Positions 34,925 to 45,279 of a stretch of 64,000 bases of DNA are shown here, piece after piece. This DNA is from Gibbula magus (lineage: Eukaryota; Mollusca; Gastropoda; Trochida; Trochidae), in assembly GCA_936450465.1 (NCBI GenBank), contig OW388305.1:41802687-41866686 (forward strand), given 5' to 3'. Position numbers and translations under genes: made by a program. Position 1 is the first letter of the stretch; each line of letters opens with the position of its first letter. Below the pieces are notes generated by a model. That model was not told where the DNA came from. It ran no database searches and saw only the letters and a list, made by a program, of their open reading frames with translations.

Positions 34925-35560
34925 ACCTCATATTCATGTTCTCGTTCATACTCATACTTGTGTTCGCGTTCTTGTTCATGATCATATTCGTTTTCACGTT
35001 TTTATTATATTCATGATCATATTCATGTTTATTATCATATTCTTGTTCATGTTCATGATCATATTCTTGTTTATGTTCTTGATCATATTCTTGTTTGTAT
35101 TCCTGTTTGTGATCACATTTGTTCCTGTTTATGATCATGTTTGTGTTAGTGTTTGCGTTCATGATCACATTCATGTCCGTGTTCTTGTTCATTGTCATAT
35201 TCCTGTTAAGAGTCTTTGAAATGATTAATTATTCAACTTCAGATGAGTAGCTCATGTTCAAATCTGTAAATAAAGATATTTATGTTCCGGTTTATGATCA
35301 AATTCATGTTCGTATTCCTGTTCATTATCAAATTCTTGTTCATATATTCATGTTTATTATCATATTCATGTTCGTATTTCTGTTCATAATCATAATCGAG
35401 TTAGTATTTATTATCATATTCATATAATGGTTTATTATCGTATTCTTGTTAATATTACTGTTCAAGAATGCTTGTGTAAGTGTTCATATTCTTGAGATCA
35501 TTTTCGTGATCACGTTCATTATCATATTTGTGTTCGTGAGTATATAAGTTCCAAGCGATG
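34925..35560 (+). repeat. degenerate TTCATGATCATATTCTTG repeat
   Basis: Many diverged copies of TTCATGATCATATTC / TTCGTATTCTTG, in units of about 6 bp grouped to 18-24 bp. The open frames on both strands here (Asn/Asp/Tyr-rich on -, Phe/Ile-rich on +) come from the repeat. Confidence 0.8.
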
Positions 35561-35693
35561 TTGTTTTAGAATGAGTACACTATATATTCAAATTTCAACT
35601 CCATGTATCATATTTTATCTTCTTCTACCTTGTACTAATACCAGTACGCATATCATATATATTAAACAGGATATGTTTTCTTGTATATTCCAG

Positions 35694-35780
35694 GACTCAA
35701 GGGATCTCTGGAGAGACTTCAGCAGGAATATGTCGATATCGTATTTGCAAACAAACCAGACTCGCACACACCCATGGAAG
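35694..35780 (+). CDS. KCNAB: KCNAB exon F (catalytic Asn)
   Basis: Acceptor TATATTCCAG, 87 bases, donor GAAG/GTACGG. It reads (G)[20 protein letters not shown] and then PDSHTPME(E). The VFAN Asn (35750-35752) is the fourth catalytic residue. Family members read [20 protein letters not shown] at this point. Phases fit exon E (one base of Gly) and exon G (one base of Glu). Confidence 0.97.
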
Positions 35781-36049
35781 GTACGGAATGTAGATTATCT
35801 AAATTTGAACAAACCGTTGATTAGTCAATATATAAGGTGTGTTGCCTAGGAAATTGCATTTAAATGATATGATTTTAAACTGTTTTTCAAAAGGCAAAAT
35901 TAGATGATATATATGTTGTCAAATTATATATCTCAAAATAAACACAATTTTGTTTACTTCATAATTATTAAGTTGGTTTACCGAATCTCCTTATATCATT
36001 TTATTAATTTTTAAAAACAGATGCCACTCGAAATCCCTCCCGAATGAAA

Positions 36050-36568
36050 CTGTTGTCAAATTTTACCAACGAAATAAAAGTCATTTTTTCTGTCAGAATA
36101 CACTGTAAGTCAACTTTTGATTTATACCAGAGCAAATTTACTTCTTTTTAATTTTATATATTTTTATATTTTTATTCATGCAGAAATAACACATGTGCTG
36201 ATTCAAGTCAAATAATTTTACTCGACTCGCATTAACAAACCCTATCGCGAAATATATTATTATTTGTTTTTTAATAAAAAGTCAAGCAACAAACTTCTAC
36301 ATGTTCAGAAATCGAACACGCCCCATTTAGTTTACCTATTAAACATTACCAACCCACATCTGTCATTTTGTCTGTTACAGAGAAGTTTCTAAAATTAGGT
36401 TTGACTGATTGACATGTGCTAGTTAGCAGCTGTATGTTGTCCAATTTTCTATATAAAAATCGCAACTTTCAAGATCAACATTGTCACTAAACTGAATTAA
36501 CTAAAATAACACCATTTTAACGTTTGATATAACATGACTCTAAAACACCATACTTAATGCCCCTTTAA
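36050..36568. mobile_element. MITE, TTAAAGGGACACT family, partial and diverged copy
   Basis: The right end is TTAATGCCCCTTTAA. Interior words GAAACTGTTGTCAAATTTTA, CAACCCACATCTGTCATTT and CAATTTTCTATATAAAAATC match other copies with many changes. The left end is lost or unclear. Confidence 0.55.
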
Positions 36569-36732
36569 GACAAATCAATTTAAAGCATTTTGAGATCCTG
36601 TGTAGCTTGAGGCAAACTGATAGAATATGATTTAATTATCAATGGTTCATCAAACTAGCAATGTGAGATTTTAAAGAGTTTTGCTGCATAGAAGTTCCAA
36701 GTGCCCAATGGCTAACAAGGTGCCTGGAGGCT

Positions 36733-37181
36733 GGATTAAGATGGATTGAGATCTGGATTGAGATTTGGATTGAGATATGGATTGAGATCTGAATTGAGAT
36801 CTGGATTGAGATCTGGATTGAGATCTGGATTGAGATCTGGATAGAGATCTGGATTGAGATCTGGATTGAGATCTGGATAGAGATCTGGATTGAGATCTGG
36901 ATAGAGATCTGGATTGAGATCTGGATTGAGATCTGGATTGAGATCTGGATTGAGATCTGGATAGAGATCTGGATTGAGATCTGGATAGAGATCTGGATTG
37001 AGATCTGGATTGAGATCTGGATTGAGATCTGGATTGAGATCTGGATAGAGATCTGGATTGAGATCTGGATAGAGATCTGGATTGAGATCTGGATTGAGAT
37101 CTGGATTGAGATCTGGATAGAGATCTGGATTGAGATCTGGATAGAGATCTGGATTGAGATCTGGATTGAGATCTGGATTGA
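36733..37181 (+). repeat. 12-bp minisatellite ATCTGGATTGAG
   Basis: About 37 units of ATCTGGATTGAG, many carrying GATAGAG for GATTGAG. Its minus strand gives a 166-codon frame of Asn-Pro-Asp-Leu / Tyr-Pro-Asp-Leu units, which is the repeat itself; no start context or splice site supports a gene. Confidence 0.95.
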
Positions 37182-37770
37182 ACTCTGAAAAATTAGTATA
37201 TCTTAGTAGAGTGGTTTTTGTGGATATTTGAATCATTTACATGATTAAATGTGCATTGAGATTTAATCATTTGATCATGCCTGAAGACTTTTAAACCAAT
37301 TTTTGTAATGAAATTTGTAAGATGTTTTGATAGGGTTTAATATCATTTTAAATTCAATCCAGAAGGATATTTGATTGAAACGGCTAAGGATGTGACCACA
37401 AATTATTTAAAAATTATTTTCAATTTTTCAATGAATAATTGGCCCTATGTGACCAACAATTTTAAAATATGTTATTTGAAATATTTGATTGAAGACAGTC
37501 CAAGATGAATTGTTTTGTAATAAACTGCTTTCAGCTTTTATGATTTAACTTATTTGTCTTGCTGTCTTTGAGGTCTTGTAAGGATGAGAAAATAAGAATT
37601 TCTAGAAAACAACTTCTTTATTGTGAAGATACAGGAGTATACCAATATGCTTAAACTCCTTCATCAGACTATACCTATACTATACTCCAAAACATTGTGT
37701 ATCTTCATCCTATCTTATCCAGAAAATCATATTTTCTTGTGTATTCCACTTCTAAGGATGACTTGATACA

Positions 37771-38381
37771 TTTAAAGGGACACTCCGTATGTTATTGTAG
37801 TAACATAGGTCAAAAGTTACCAAGGGTGTTATTTTTTCGAGAAGTAATTTTGAGATCAATTTAAAGCCCATTTCTTAACATTGGCTAAGATTAATCTTAA
37901 GGCTAAGATCTGTAAGTGGAACGGCACCCTGGGCCTAGATTTTCGAAGCTCTCTTAGCACTAAGATAGTCGTAAGCCAATATGTTAATGTATGGTACTTA
38001 CAACTGTCTTAGCGCTAAGAGAGCTTTGAAAATCTAGGCCCTGGTATATACAAGTAAGTGTCCTGCGGCAAGGTCTACAAGAACACTGACGCGGGTTAAA
38101 AAATTTCATCTACCCCTAGGTGCGGTCTGACAACTTATAATGTAGCAGACAAAAAGACGGTTGGTTGGTTGGTTGGTACTGTTCAATGGAACATAGAACT
38201 GGTATACTTGTAAATGAGGTGCATGAATTCGGCTTCTTATCTTATCTTATCAAATATTTGGCATTAAGGGATACATATGCAAGTCGAGTGAGATGATTTG
38301 GACGTAAATCAGGACATTTCATAGTTTTGTATGTATCAAATCTAAAAACAATTTCATGAAAAACATGTACTGTCCCTTAAA
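37771..38381. mobile_element. MITE, TTAAAGGGACACT family, copy with insertions
   Basis: Left TTTAAAGGGACACTCCGTAT, right ACATGTACTGTCCCTTAAA. Inside lies half of the GTGGAACGGCACC element (37876-37929) followed directly by the CTCTTAGCACTAAGATAG foldback (37930-38041), then the normal interior (GGTTGGTTGGTTGGTACTG, GACGTAAATCAGGACATTTC). At least three layers of insertion are present. Confidence 0.75.
37930..38041. repeat. short foldback, CTCTTAGCACTAAGATAG family, copy 3
   Basis: GGGCCTAGATTTTCGAAGCT and CTCTTAGCACTAAGATAGTC, mirrored by CTGTCTTAGCGCTAAGAGAG and CTTTGAAAATCTAGGCCC. This is the best preserved copy of the family. Confidence 0.88.
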
Positions 38382-38499
38382 TCCTCTGCCTTTTTTTAAA
38401 AAGGCTCTGGTGTCTGTCTTATTGAGTTTGCAGCCACAGGTTCTTAATAATTATTTGGCCCTTTTTCTGAGCCAGTGTATATCCACAGCAAAAGTGATG

Positions 38500-38994
38500 C
38501 TTAAAGGTACATCCATTGTGTTGTTTTGGGTCACATTTGCCAAATGTTATAAATTTGTCATTCCATCGAGAAGTACTAACTGTTGCCGAAAATTGTCATT
38601 TTGATGACAGTCGACTCAGTATACGACAATATAAAAGTAAAAGTAGCAATTTCTGATCGAAAACCAAACACTATACTGTGTGTGACGCGCGTTATTTGGT
38701 CAAATTAATTCTGGAAACTTATTTACAACAGACAAATACACAACTTTGGGTTGATAATGTTTAATAGGCCTTATAACTACTGTGTATGTAAATGGGACGT
38801 GTAGTTTTGGTTTCTGCACTTGTATAATGATGCTGCTCAATTATAATTGGAAACTAGTTATTATTATATATTTGGCGATTGGGGATGGATATGTAAGTTG
38901 AGTGAAATTATTTGAATTGAAATCAACACCTATCATATGTTGGCACGATTGAAACCAAATAAAATTTTATGAACCACAATGAAAACACCTTTAA
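38500..38994. mobile_element. MITE, TTAAAGGGACACT family, diverged copy
   Basis: Left TTAAAGGTACATCCATTGTG, right TGAAAACACCTTTAA. The segment at 38548-38585 (CATCGAGAAGTACTAACTGT then TGCCGAAAATTG) is the uninterrupted form of the site that is broken by a foldback in the copy at 52222. Confidence 0.7.
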
Positions 38995-39787
38995 AACTTG
39001 ATCTCAGACAGATACCGTACAACCTTGATTGCATTCATATTGATAGTTTGTTTGCGGAGAATTGAATCGTTTAGAAAGAAAGAAGGCTGCTTTCAACCTC
39101 TCGTTCAATACATCTTATTTTCATGACAATTATTAAAATAATTTCACAAACTGAATATCATCTCCACAATTAATTTCCAAGACTTACTTTCTTTGAAGGA
39201 CGCTCTGCTGTTCAAATGTCAAGCTAATTTTAACTACAAAGGCCTCAAGCTCATTTATGTTACACAATATACACACTTTAAAAGGGTTATGGCAGTTTCT
39301 AATGGAAATAAATAAATCCTTACAAAATGGAAAAGAGATGTAACCAATTGAAAACAATCCTCCTCAATCAATAAATTAATAAAAATTGAAAAACAAATGG
39401 TTATTTCCTATTGTCTAGTTATTAAAATGTGTTCACACTAAAATGGCCGCTAGCAGTTTTAATTATGTAAATGACACCGTTTTTTATGACTACGGATAAT
39501 CGGGTCGTGTAATAAGCTGTTTTAGTAGAGATATATGCATAAACTTTTATTAATTTGAATATATAAAAAATTGTAAAAAACATCCTACAGTGCATTGTCG
39601 CATTTAATTGTGTGCAGATTCGCTTCATTTAATTCTGTATCACTAATTTACGATGCAAATTTGTCTCTTTATGTGATGCTTTTCTTTGCAATTTGTTTTT
39701 TTCTTTGGTAGGCTTTAACTAAATAATTTGTTTTCACCTTAACATATTTAAAAGAATTATCAAAACGTCCTTTCTCTCTATTAACAG

Positions 39788-39873
39788 AGGTGGTGCGAGC
39801 GTTCACCCACGTCATCAACCAAGGATGGGCCATGTACTGGGGGACCTCACGATGGAGTCCAATGGAGATCATG
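39788..39873 (+). CDS. KCNAB: KCNAB exon G (WGTSRW segment)
   Basis: Acceptor CTCTATTAACAG, 86 bases, donor ATG/GTAAGT. It reads (E)[20 protein letters not shown] and then RWSPMEIM. The MYWGTSRW motif is diagnostic of Kv beta; its Ser and Arg contact the nicotinamide part of NADPH in the known structures. Family members read [20 protein letters not shown]. Ends in phase 0 and joins 41936. Confidence 0.97.
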
Positions 39874-40848
39874 GTAAGTAGCATCTTCTGCACGCATCAA
39901 GCCATACATGCACTTTTAGAAAATGCATACTGACCCTTGCGACAACTCGAAGGGATTTCCGAGACTGGGTCAGCGGCACCTATCGCCCAAAGAGAGTTAC
40001 GTCCCCTCTATTGACCAATCAAATTGCTTATAATACTTTGGGATTTTTCATCTCAGATGTTAAGCATTGTTAAGAATTGAAATGTCCTTTTTTTTAAAAC
40101 ACAGATTGACTCGTTAGGAAACATTTTACTTTAGAGAGAACTTTTTATTGATGTTTTGCTTTCAACACTCTGTGCCACAAGGGTGCTAATTGTTGAAACA
40201 TGGGTTGGTGGTTTACTGTTATGGCTTAGTATAAACTCTCTCTTCCAACTCCCCATTTTACTTCGACAGGTTTAAAAATGGTGTCAACCTCAAAAAAGCC
40301 CTAGAAAACTTTAATAATATTGTCTCCATTATAAATTTATGAATTATTTATTTACCTATATAACATATATTATATGTTGAGTTACAACGTCAATGCTTCT
40401 ATTTTTTAATGAGTTGTGATTACTGTAATTTGATCAATCAGAACGGTTTAGCACTGATTAATGTTTTCGCTGAAGGGTAAATAAAACTTTCTTGAAAATA
40501 TTCATGTATCGTAGAAAAATTGGAAGTTTAGCGGAAGCTGATATACCAAAAACGAAGATCAATAAAATGAAAGACTGTAATCTGAAGCGACTAGACCAGT
40601 AAAGTTGGCTGAACCGAGACAACATATTGATTCCAAGATTGTGAAGAGAACTGGATAAATCTCTGATAGTTGTATAGTGGAACTGTCATAGTTCATAGGT
40701 CAAAAGTCATGGTGAATATTCAGTTGAACATGTGAAGCATTTATTGGAGAGAGTCAAGGTTATTGCATTTCACCTTCAAGATTCTGCAACCGTTTCAAGA
40801 CTAAACTCGGATATTACGATTAATCAAGTAGGCAGAATGGAAGTGTTC

Positions 40849-41244
40849 TTAAAGGTTCTATCAGGGTATTTTTGTGGAAAGAGGATATTCCGTTTTCACA
40901 TATATATGCTTTTAACACATGATTAAAACACAAATTGAAAGATATTAATGAAGTTAGTATTTTATGACTTTATATTTCACAAATTGATAAAGATGTACAA
41001 GTGCACATTTGTTGGAAAATAAACTAAAGCCATTCATCGACGCTGTGAGTGGGGCAAATTTGCTACGGTCTAACAGCAAATTTTTTATTAGTTTTATTAT
41101 ATGTTATGTGTTACAATGTAAATATGTATATGTTTTATTATTTAAAAAGTGGAAATTTGAGTTAAATATAGCGTGTTTTCATAACAACTTTTTAATAATA
41201 AAACGAATTTCATTTCTACAAAAAATACCGCGATAGAACACTAT
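40849..41244 (-). mobile_element. MITE, TTAAAGGGAGGGTTCTRTCG family, rearranged minus-strand copy
   Basis: Read on the minus strand, most of the interior matches the copies at 24416 and 51786. Both ends, however, carry the same terminus: GGTATTTTTGTGGAAA with TTCTATC at the left and CTACAAAAAATACCGCGATA at the right are both the normal right end, so the original left end has been replaced. The open frames here are chance. Confidence 0.75.
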
Positions 41245-41517
41245 CTCAAAAGGCTTGATATATGAAAATTGATTTCTTACTTTAATTCAGGGAGGCAAAT
41301 ATCTGAAACACTTTGACAAAGAGTATTGATTTTTCTGCGGCAAGATAGACTCATATTTCAATCTCAATTGTGTTGTATATTGCCAAGTTTTCAATTTGAA
41401 TATTCCTGGAATACAAAGGAAATATTGGTTTCCATTGGTAGCAGCTATGTATTATGTATATATAGTAGAAATATTTCTATGCTTGTCTGATATTAGAAGG
41501 TTCATGTTAGTCATTAT

Positions 41518-41893
41518 TACCTCATCATGCAGGCCCAAAAGGCCGAATGGGCTTACTTGCATGGCATTAATTGCATCCGGCAATCCGGCTGTCTGTCCGT
41601 CCTTTCCGCTTTTTCGACTTCTCCTCCAGAACCAATGACTAGAGAGTTGAAATTTATGTGCAGACTCCTTGGCCAATGGGGAATCTAAATTGTAGATTTA
41701 CTGACCCCATGACCCCAAGTATAGTCACAGGGGTCACAACCTAAAAACAACTATTTTCGTCATTTTCTCAAGTACAGGTACTTCAAATCGGTTGTACCTG
41801 TGATAAATTCTCCTGGAAAGTTTACATTTTTAAAAATTTATTTTGTTCATTGTTTAAAGCCTGATGAGCTACAGAGCCAATAGCTCTATTTTA
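41518..41893 (+). repeat. dispersed repeat with CAGGCCCAAAAGGCC start, copy 1
   Basis: Begins CATCATGCAGGCCCAAAAGG and has GGCTTACTTGCATGGC and CGACTTCTCCTCCAGAACCA. It ends AAAGCCTGATGAGCTACAG. A second copy with the same order of words is at 43131-43607. Probably an old mobile element; no protein. Confidence 0.65.
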
Positions 41894-41935
41894 TTTTTAT
41901 AAATAATAATTCTTGTACAATTTCACATTTTCCAG

Positions 41936-42056
41936 GAGGCGTACTCTGTGGCAAGACAGTTTAACTTGATCCCACCAGTGGCTGAGCAGGCAGAGTACCA
42001 TCTCTTCCAGAGGGAAAAAGTAGAAATACAGATGCCCGAACTCTACCATAAGATAG
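41936..42056 (+). CDS. KCNAB: KCNAB exon H (QAEYH segment)
   Basis: Acceptor CACATTTTCCAG, 121 bases, donor ATAG/GTGAGC. It reads [40 protein letters not shown] and one base of Gly. EQAEYHxFQREKVE is a Kv beta hallmark; the Gln contacts the cofactor. The last 34 bases of this exon, with the donor, are tandemly repeated in the following intron (see 42023-42259). Confidence 0.97.
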
Positions 42057-42259
42057 GTGAGCCCTTAACATGGATAGATATGCATGATATTTAGAAATAC
42101 AGATGCCCGAACTCTACCATAAGATAGGTGAGCCCTTAACATGGATAGATATGCATGATATTTAGAAATACAGATGCCCAAACTCTACCATAAGATAGGA
42201 GAGCCCCTAACATGGATAGATAGATATGCATGATATTTAGAAATACAGATGCCCAAACT
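42023..42259 (+). repeat. KCNAB: tandem repeat of an exon/intron junction (71-75 bp units)
   Basis: The unit starts GAAATACAGATGCCCGAACT (coding, EIQMPEL) and includes CTACCATAAGATAG, the donor GTGAGCCC and intron up to GATATTTA. Units start at 42023, 42094, 42165 and 42240 (71, 71 and 75 bp apart); the fourth is cut off at 42259. The donors of units 1 and 2 are intact (GGTGAGCCC), and unit 3 has GGAGAGCCCC. Reading through from unit 1 hits a TAG at the end of the unit. Confidence 0.95.
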
Positions 42260-42645
42260 TGAACGCATTTGGAATCATTTGTTAACATGGTTCAAATGTT
42301 ACGAAAAAAGAACATGGAGTGCTTTGTAGGAGCTCTTGTGATTGGCTACCTGAATTGTGTCAAAACATGCGAGCATACAGGCCGTTATCAGACTATTTGT
42401 AGAGGAAATCTTTAAACGGTATGTTCATATACTTGTAGATGTACTATTTTGTAACTTTTATTTCTCGTAAAATGCTTGATTTTAATCAGACTGCTTTAAA
42501 GAGCACAAGAGCTTATGACTGTTTTACAAATACAGTAGAACACGAATATAAGGAACTTCAAGGGACCAAAGAATTCAGTTCGTTATATCCGCTGTTCACG
42601 TTTGGCATATTATATAGGGCTTTTGATGGGACTTTTAAATTTGTT

Positions 42646-42803
42646 CGCTATATCTATTTGTTCGCTATATCCGTGTTCGCTATATTCGTGTTCGCTATAC
42701 CCGTGTTCGCTATATTCGTGTTCGCTTTATCCGTGTTTGCTATACCCGTGTTCGCTATACCGGTGTTCGCTATATTCGTGTTCGCTATATTCGTGATCGC
42801 TAA
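42646..42803 (+). repeat. 15-bp minisatellite TTCGCTATATTCGTG
   Basis: About ten units of TTCGCTATATTCGTG with variants (CCGTG, ACCCGTG). It ends about 30 bp before the acceptor of the next KCNAB exon, so the open frame running through both is accidental. Confidence 0.9.
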
Positions 42804-42835
42804 ATATGTGTTCTACTGTAGCTGTTTTGTTTCAG

Positions 42836-42930
42836 GTATCGGGACTGTGACGTGGTCGCCCCTAGCGAGCGGAATATTAACGGGAAAGTACGACGACGGA
42901 GTGCCGATCTACTCACGGGCAGCGCTCAAG
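42836..42930 (+). CDS. KCNAB: KCNAB exon I (WSPLASG segment)
   Basis: Acceptor CTGTTTTGTTTCAG, 95 bases, donor AAG/GTGAAA. It reads (G)[20 protein letters not shown] and then [17 protein letters not shown] and the YSRA Tyr and Arg match NADPH-contacting positions; the vertebrate WSPLACG Cys is Ser here. Ends in phase 0. Confidence 0.97.
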
Positions 42931-43130
42931 GTGAAATCAGGCCGTGTATGGACTGGGAGATTGGTTGGAATATCACTGACCTTTCTCTTTATGCTGATAA
43001 AGTCTCAGTGTTTACTAGGCGTAGTAGTCCGTCAGTTTGGTGTTTCACTCTCCGTAGACGTGGTCCATGTGTCTTTAATTACGTACCTCAATTTCAATTG
43101 TACAGTATGTTAAGTAGTGCAATTTTTTTT

Positions 43131-43607
43131 TATCTCATGAGGCCTGAAGGCCAAATGAGCTTATGGCATGGGCTGTAGTCAAACGTCCATAAATTTGTCA
43201 CATTTTCGACTTCTCCTCAAGAAACAGTGCAACCTCAAAGCTGAAATTTTGTGGGGATGTACCTTGAACATTGGGGATCAAAGTTCGTTCATTTGGCCCT
43301 CAAGACCTCTATCTCTTATGTTCTCTAGATCTAAAAGTCCTTGAAAGCTCGAAACTTTTGTACAGACTTCTTGGCAGATGTGAATTATCAGAGGCGGTTA
43401 CAGAAGGGGGTGCCCTTTTCATGTTGAAATTTTTTAAATGACTGTTGAAGCTTTGTTCAAGACATTGGTGCACCCCCACCCCCCTTTTCCCCTAATTTAG
43501 GGCCACTGAAATCCCTGTTAAGCTGAAATCTTGATGACTTGGCCAACTTTCTGACAAATACTATCGAAAAGGTTTTATTTAAATTTTGTAAAATATAGCC
43601 TGATGAG
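43131..43607 (+). repeat. dispersed repeat with GAGGCCTGAAGGCC start, copy 2
   Basis: ATCTCATGAGGCCTGAAGGC, GAGCTTATGGCATGGGCTG, TTTCGACTTCTCCTCAAGAA and the end TAGCCTGATGAGCTGCACA follow the order of the copy at 41518, with many differences. Confidence 0.65.
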
Positions 43608-44697
43608 CTGCACACCTACAACAAATGTGTAAATATAAATTGTAATCGAAACCATTTAGGTGCAAGTTTAGTGAAAGATTTTAATACAGCACATGAATTG
43701 ATGTTCCCATGACAATCCCATATTTATCTAATATACTTAGTTATCCCTCTCCCAATCGGTGTTAAATTTCACTTGATGTTTGTAGAAACTCAATTTCACT
43801 TTTAATATCTGTTGTTTTTCCATTTTCATTTCAGATGTGTTTTTTTTGTAATAGATAATCTTTAAAATGGATTTTTAAAGAAATTAATTATAAGTATCAA
43901 ATATTCAGACAATATCTAACGAGTGACAGGGAACGACAGATTTTCTTACCAGAGTTCTATTAATTGCGTAATTCTCGAGCCTTTGCGAACATAGCATAGA
44001 AACACCCACTATGAAGTTCTAGCACAGAAAAGTTTTAAAAATGCAGCAAGGCTTAAATTAGTGATGGAAACTGATGGTTCTTGTGAAGGAATTAGACTCA
44101 ATCATTGATTGAAATTTTATCTTGAATGTACACCTTGTCACATAGAATGATATACAAATATGTTAGTTGAGATTCTCTTCCAAAATATATCCTCCACATT
44201 ATGTCCTCAATGTTGTATTTACTCTGTTTGGTAGTTTTACTTTAGAACATTTACATCTTTTTATCCCATTTTATTGTTTAATAATGAAATCAGTAGTCTT
44301 GAATAATATATATATTCTTATAAGCATATAAATAGGATATATTGCAAGAAATTGACCAACATATCCTAAAACTATAAAGATTAATATAGTAATGGGGTCA
44401 AATGATCATCTAATGTTCAAATTAAAATATGCGCAGGATTTGTATTGACATAAATATATTTTAATCAATATTTCATGCAATTTGGAATTGCATGCGAGTA
44501 CACAATACAGCACGAGAAGGAAAGTGTTAAAAAAATTCTTTCCAGAGGTGCTACTTTATAAACATTTAATTTAAGACATATTTTTCAACAGAATTCTATA
44601 TGAAATGAAAAATATGTCATGTATAAAATGCTGAGAATTGATGATGCAAAATAAAATGATAAATAAAAAATACTAAGGCGTGATATGTCTATTCCAG
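43608..44697. other. intronic AT-rich stretch
   Basis: No exon or bounded repeat was seen. Confidence 0.4.
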
Positions 44698-44818
44698 GGT
44701 TACAGCTGGCTGAAAGACAAGGTGCTCGGTGAAGATGGGCGTCGACAGCAAGCCAAACTGAGAGAGGTGGCGGTGATCGCGGATCGACTGGGATGCTCTA
44801 TAGCACAGCTTGCCATAG
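44698..44818 (+). CDS. KCNAB: KCNAB exon J
   Basis: Acceptor TATGTCTATTCCAG, 121 bases, donor ATAG/GTGTGT. It reads [40 protein letters not shown] and one base of Ala. [21 protein letters not shown] and the helix ERLGC-type segment are strongly conserved in the family. Base composition is clearly more GC-rich than the flanking introns. Phase fits exons I and K. Confidence 0.97.
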
Positions 44819-45190
44819 GTGTGTTCATAGGTTATGTTGGTTAAAAGGACAGTGCCTCGGAAAAACATTCAAGAGTAAAATGTATTGGTTGTAAAAAAAA
44901 TTTTTGTAGCATCATGTTTAGGGGCATACCATGATTTATACATCTAAATCAGAATGTACTTTTAATTTGATTAAAATTATCTTCATATGCACTATAGCCT
45001 CGGAGTAACATTCAAGAGGAAAATGCACTGGCGAATTGAGCAATGACAACTCTTCTAATATGGGACACACCATTTCTACATTGAAAATTTGTTGTAGCAT
45101 CATGATGAGGGGGCATACTGTAAATTATTCAATTCATAATCTCCTTTTAATTGAATTAAAAATTGCGTCATTTGCTGTTTTCTCTCTCAG

Positions 45191-45279
45191 CATGGTGTGT
45201 GAAGAGCGAACATGTGCACTGCGTGTTACTCGGGGCTTCCAACGTTGACCAACTGTACGAAGATATTCAGGCGCTACAG
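45191..45279 (+). CDS. KCNAB: KCNAB exon K (LLGASN segment)
   Basis: Acceptor TTTTCTCTCTCAG, 89 bases, donor CAG/GTCAGT. It reads (A)WCVKSEHVHCVLLGASNVDQ and then LYEDIQALQ. VLLGAS and the Gln and Glu after it bind the adenosine phosphate end of NADPH in known Kv beta structures. The following residue, Asn in vertebrate LMENI, is Asp here (LYEDI). Ends in phase 0. Confidence 0.97.

Noticed and set aside
36736..37236. 166-codon Asn-Pro-Asp-Leu minus-strand protein (antifreeze-like or pentapeptide-like)
   Set aside because: Translation of a 12-bp minisatellite inside a KCNAB intron; units are too uniform at the DNA level, with no codon-type variation.
42439..43113. 224-codon frame as a separate gene
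   Set aside because: It runs through intron, a 15-bp minisatellite and then the real KCNAB exon 42836-42930; only the exon part is coding.
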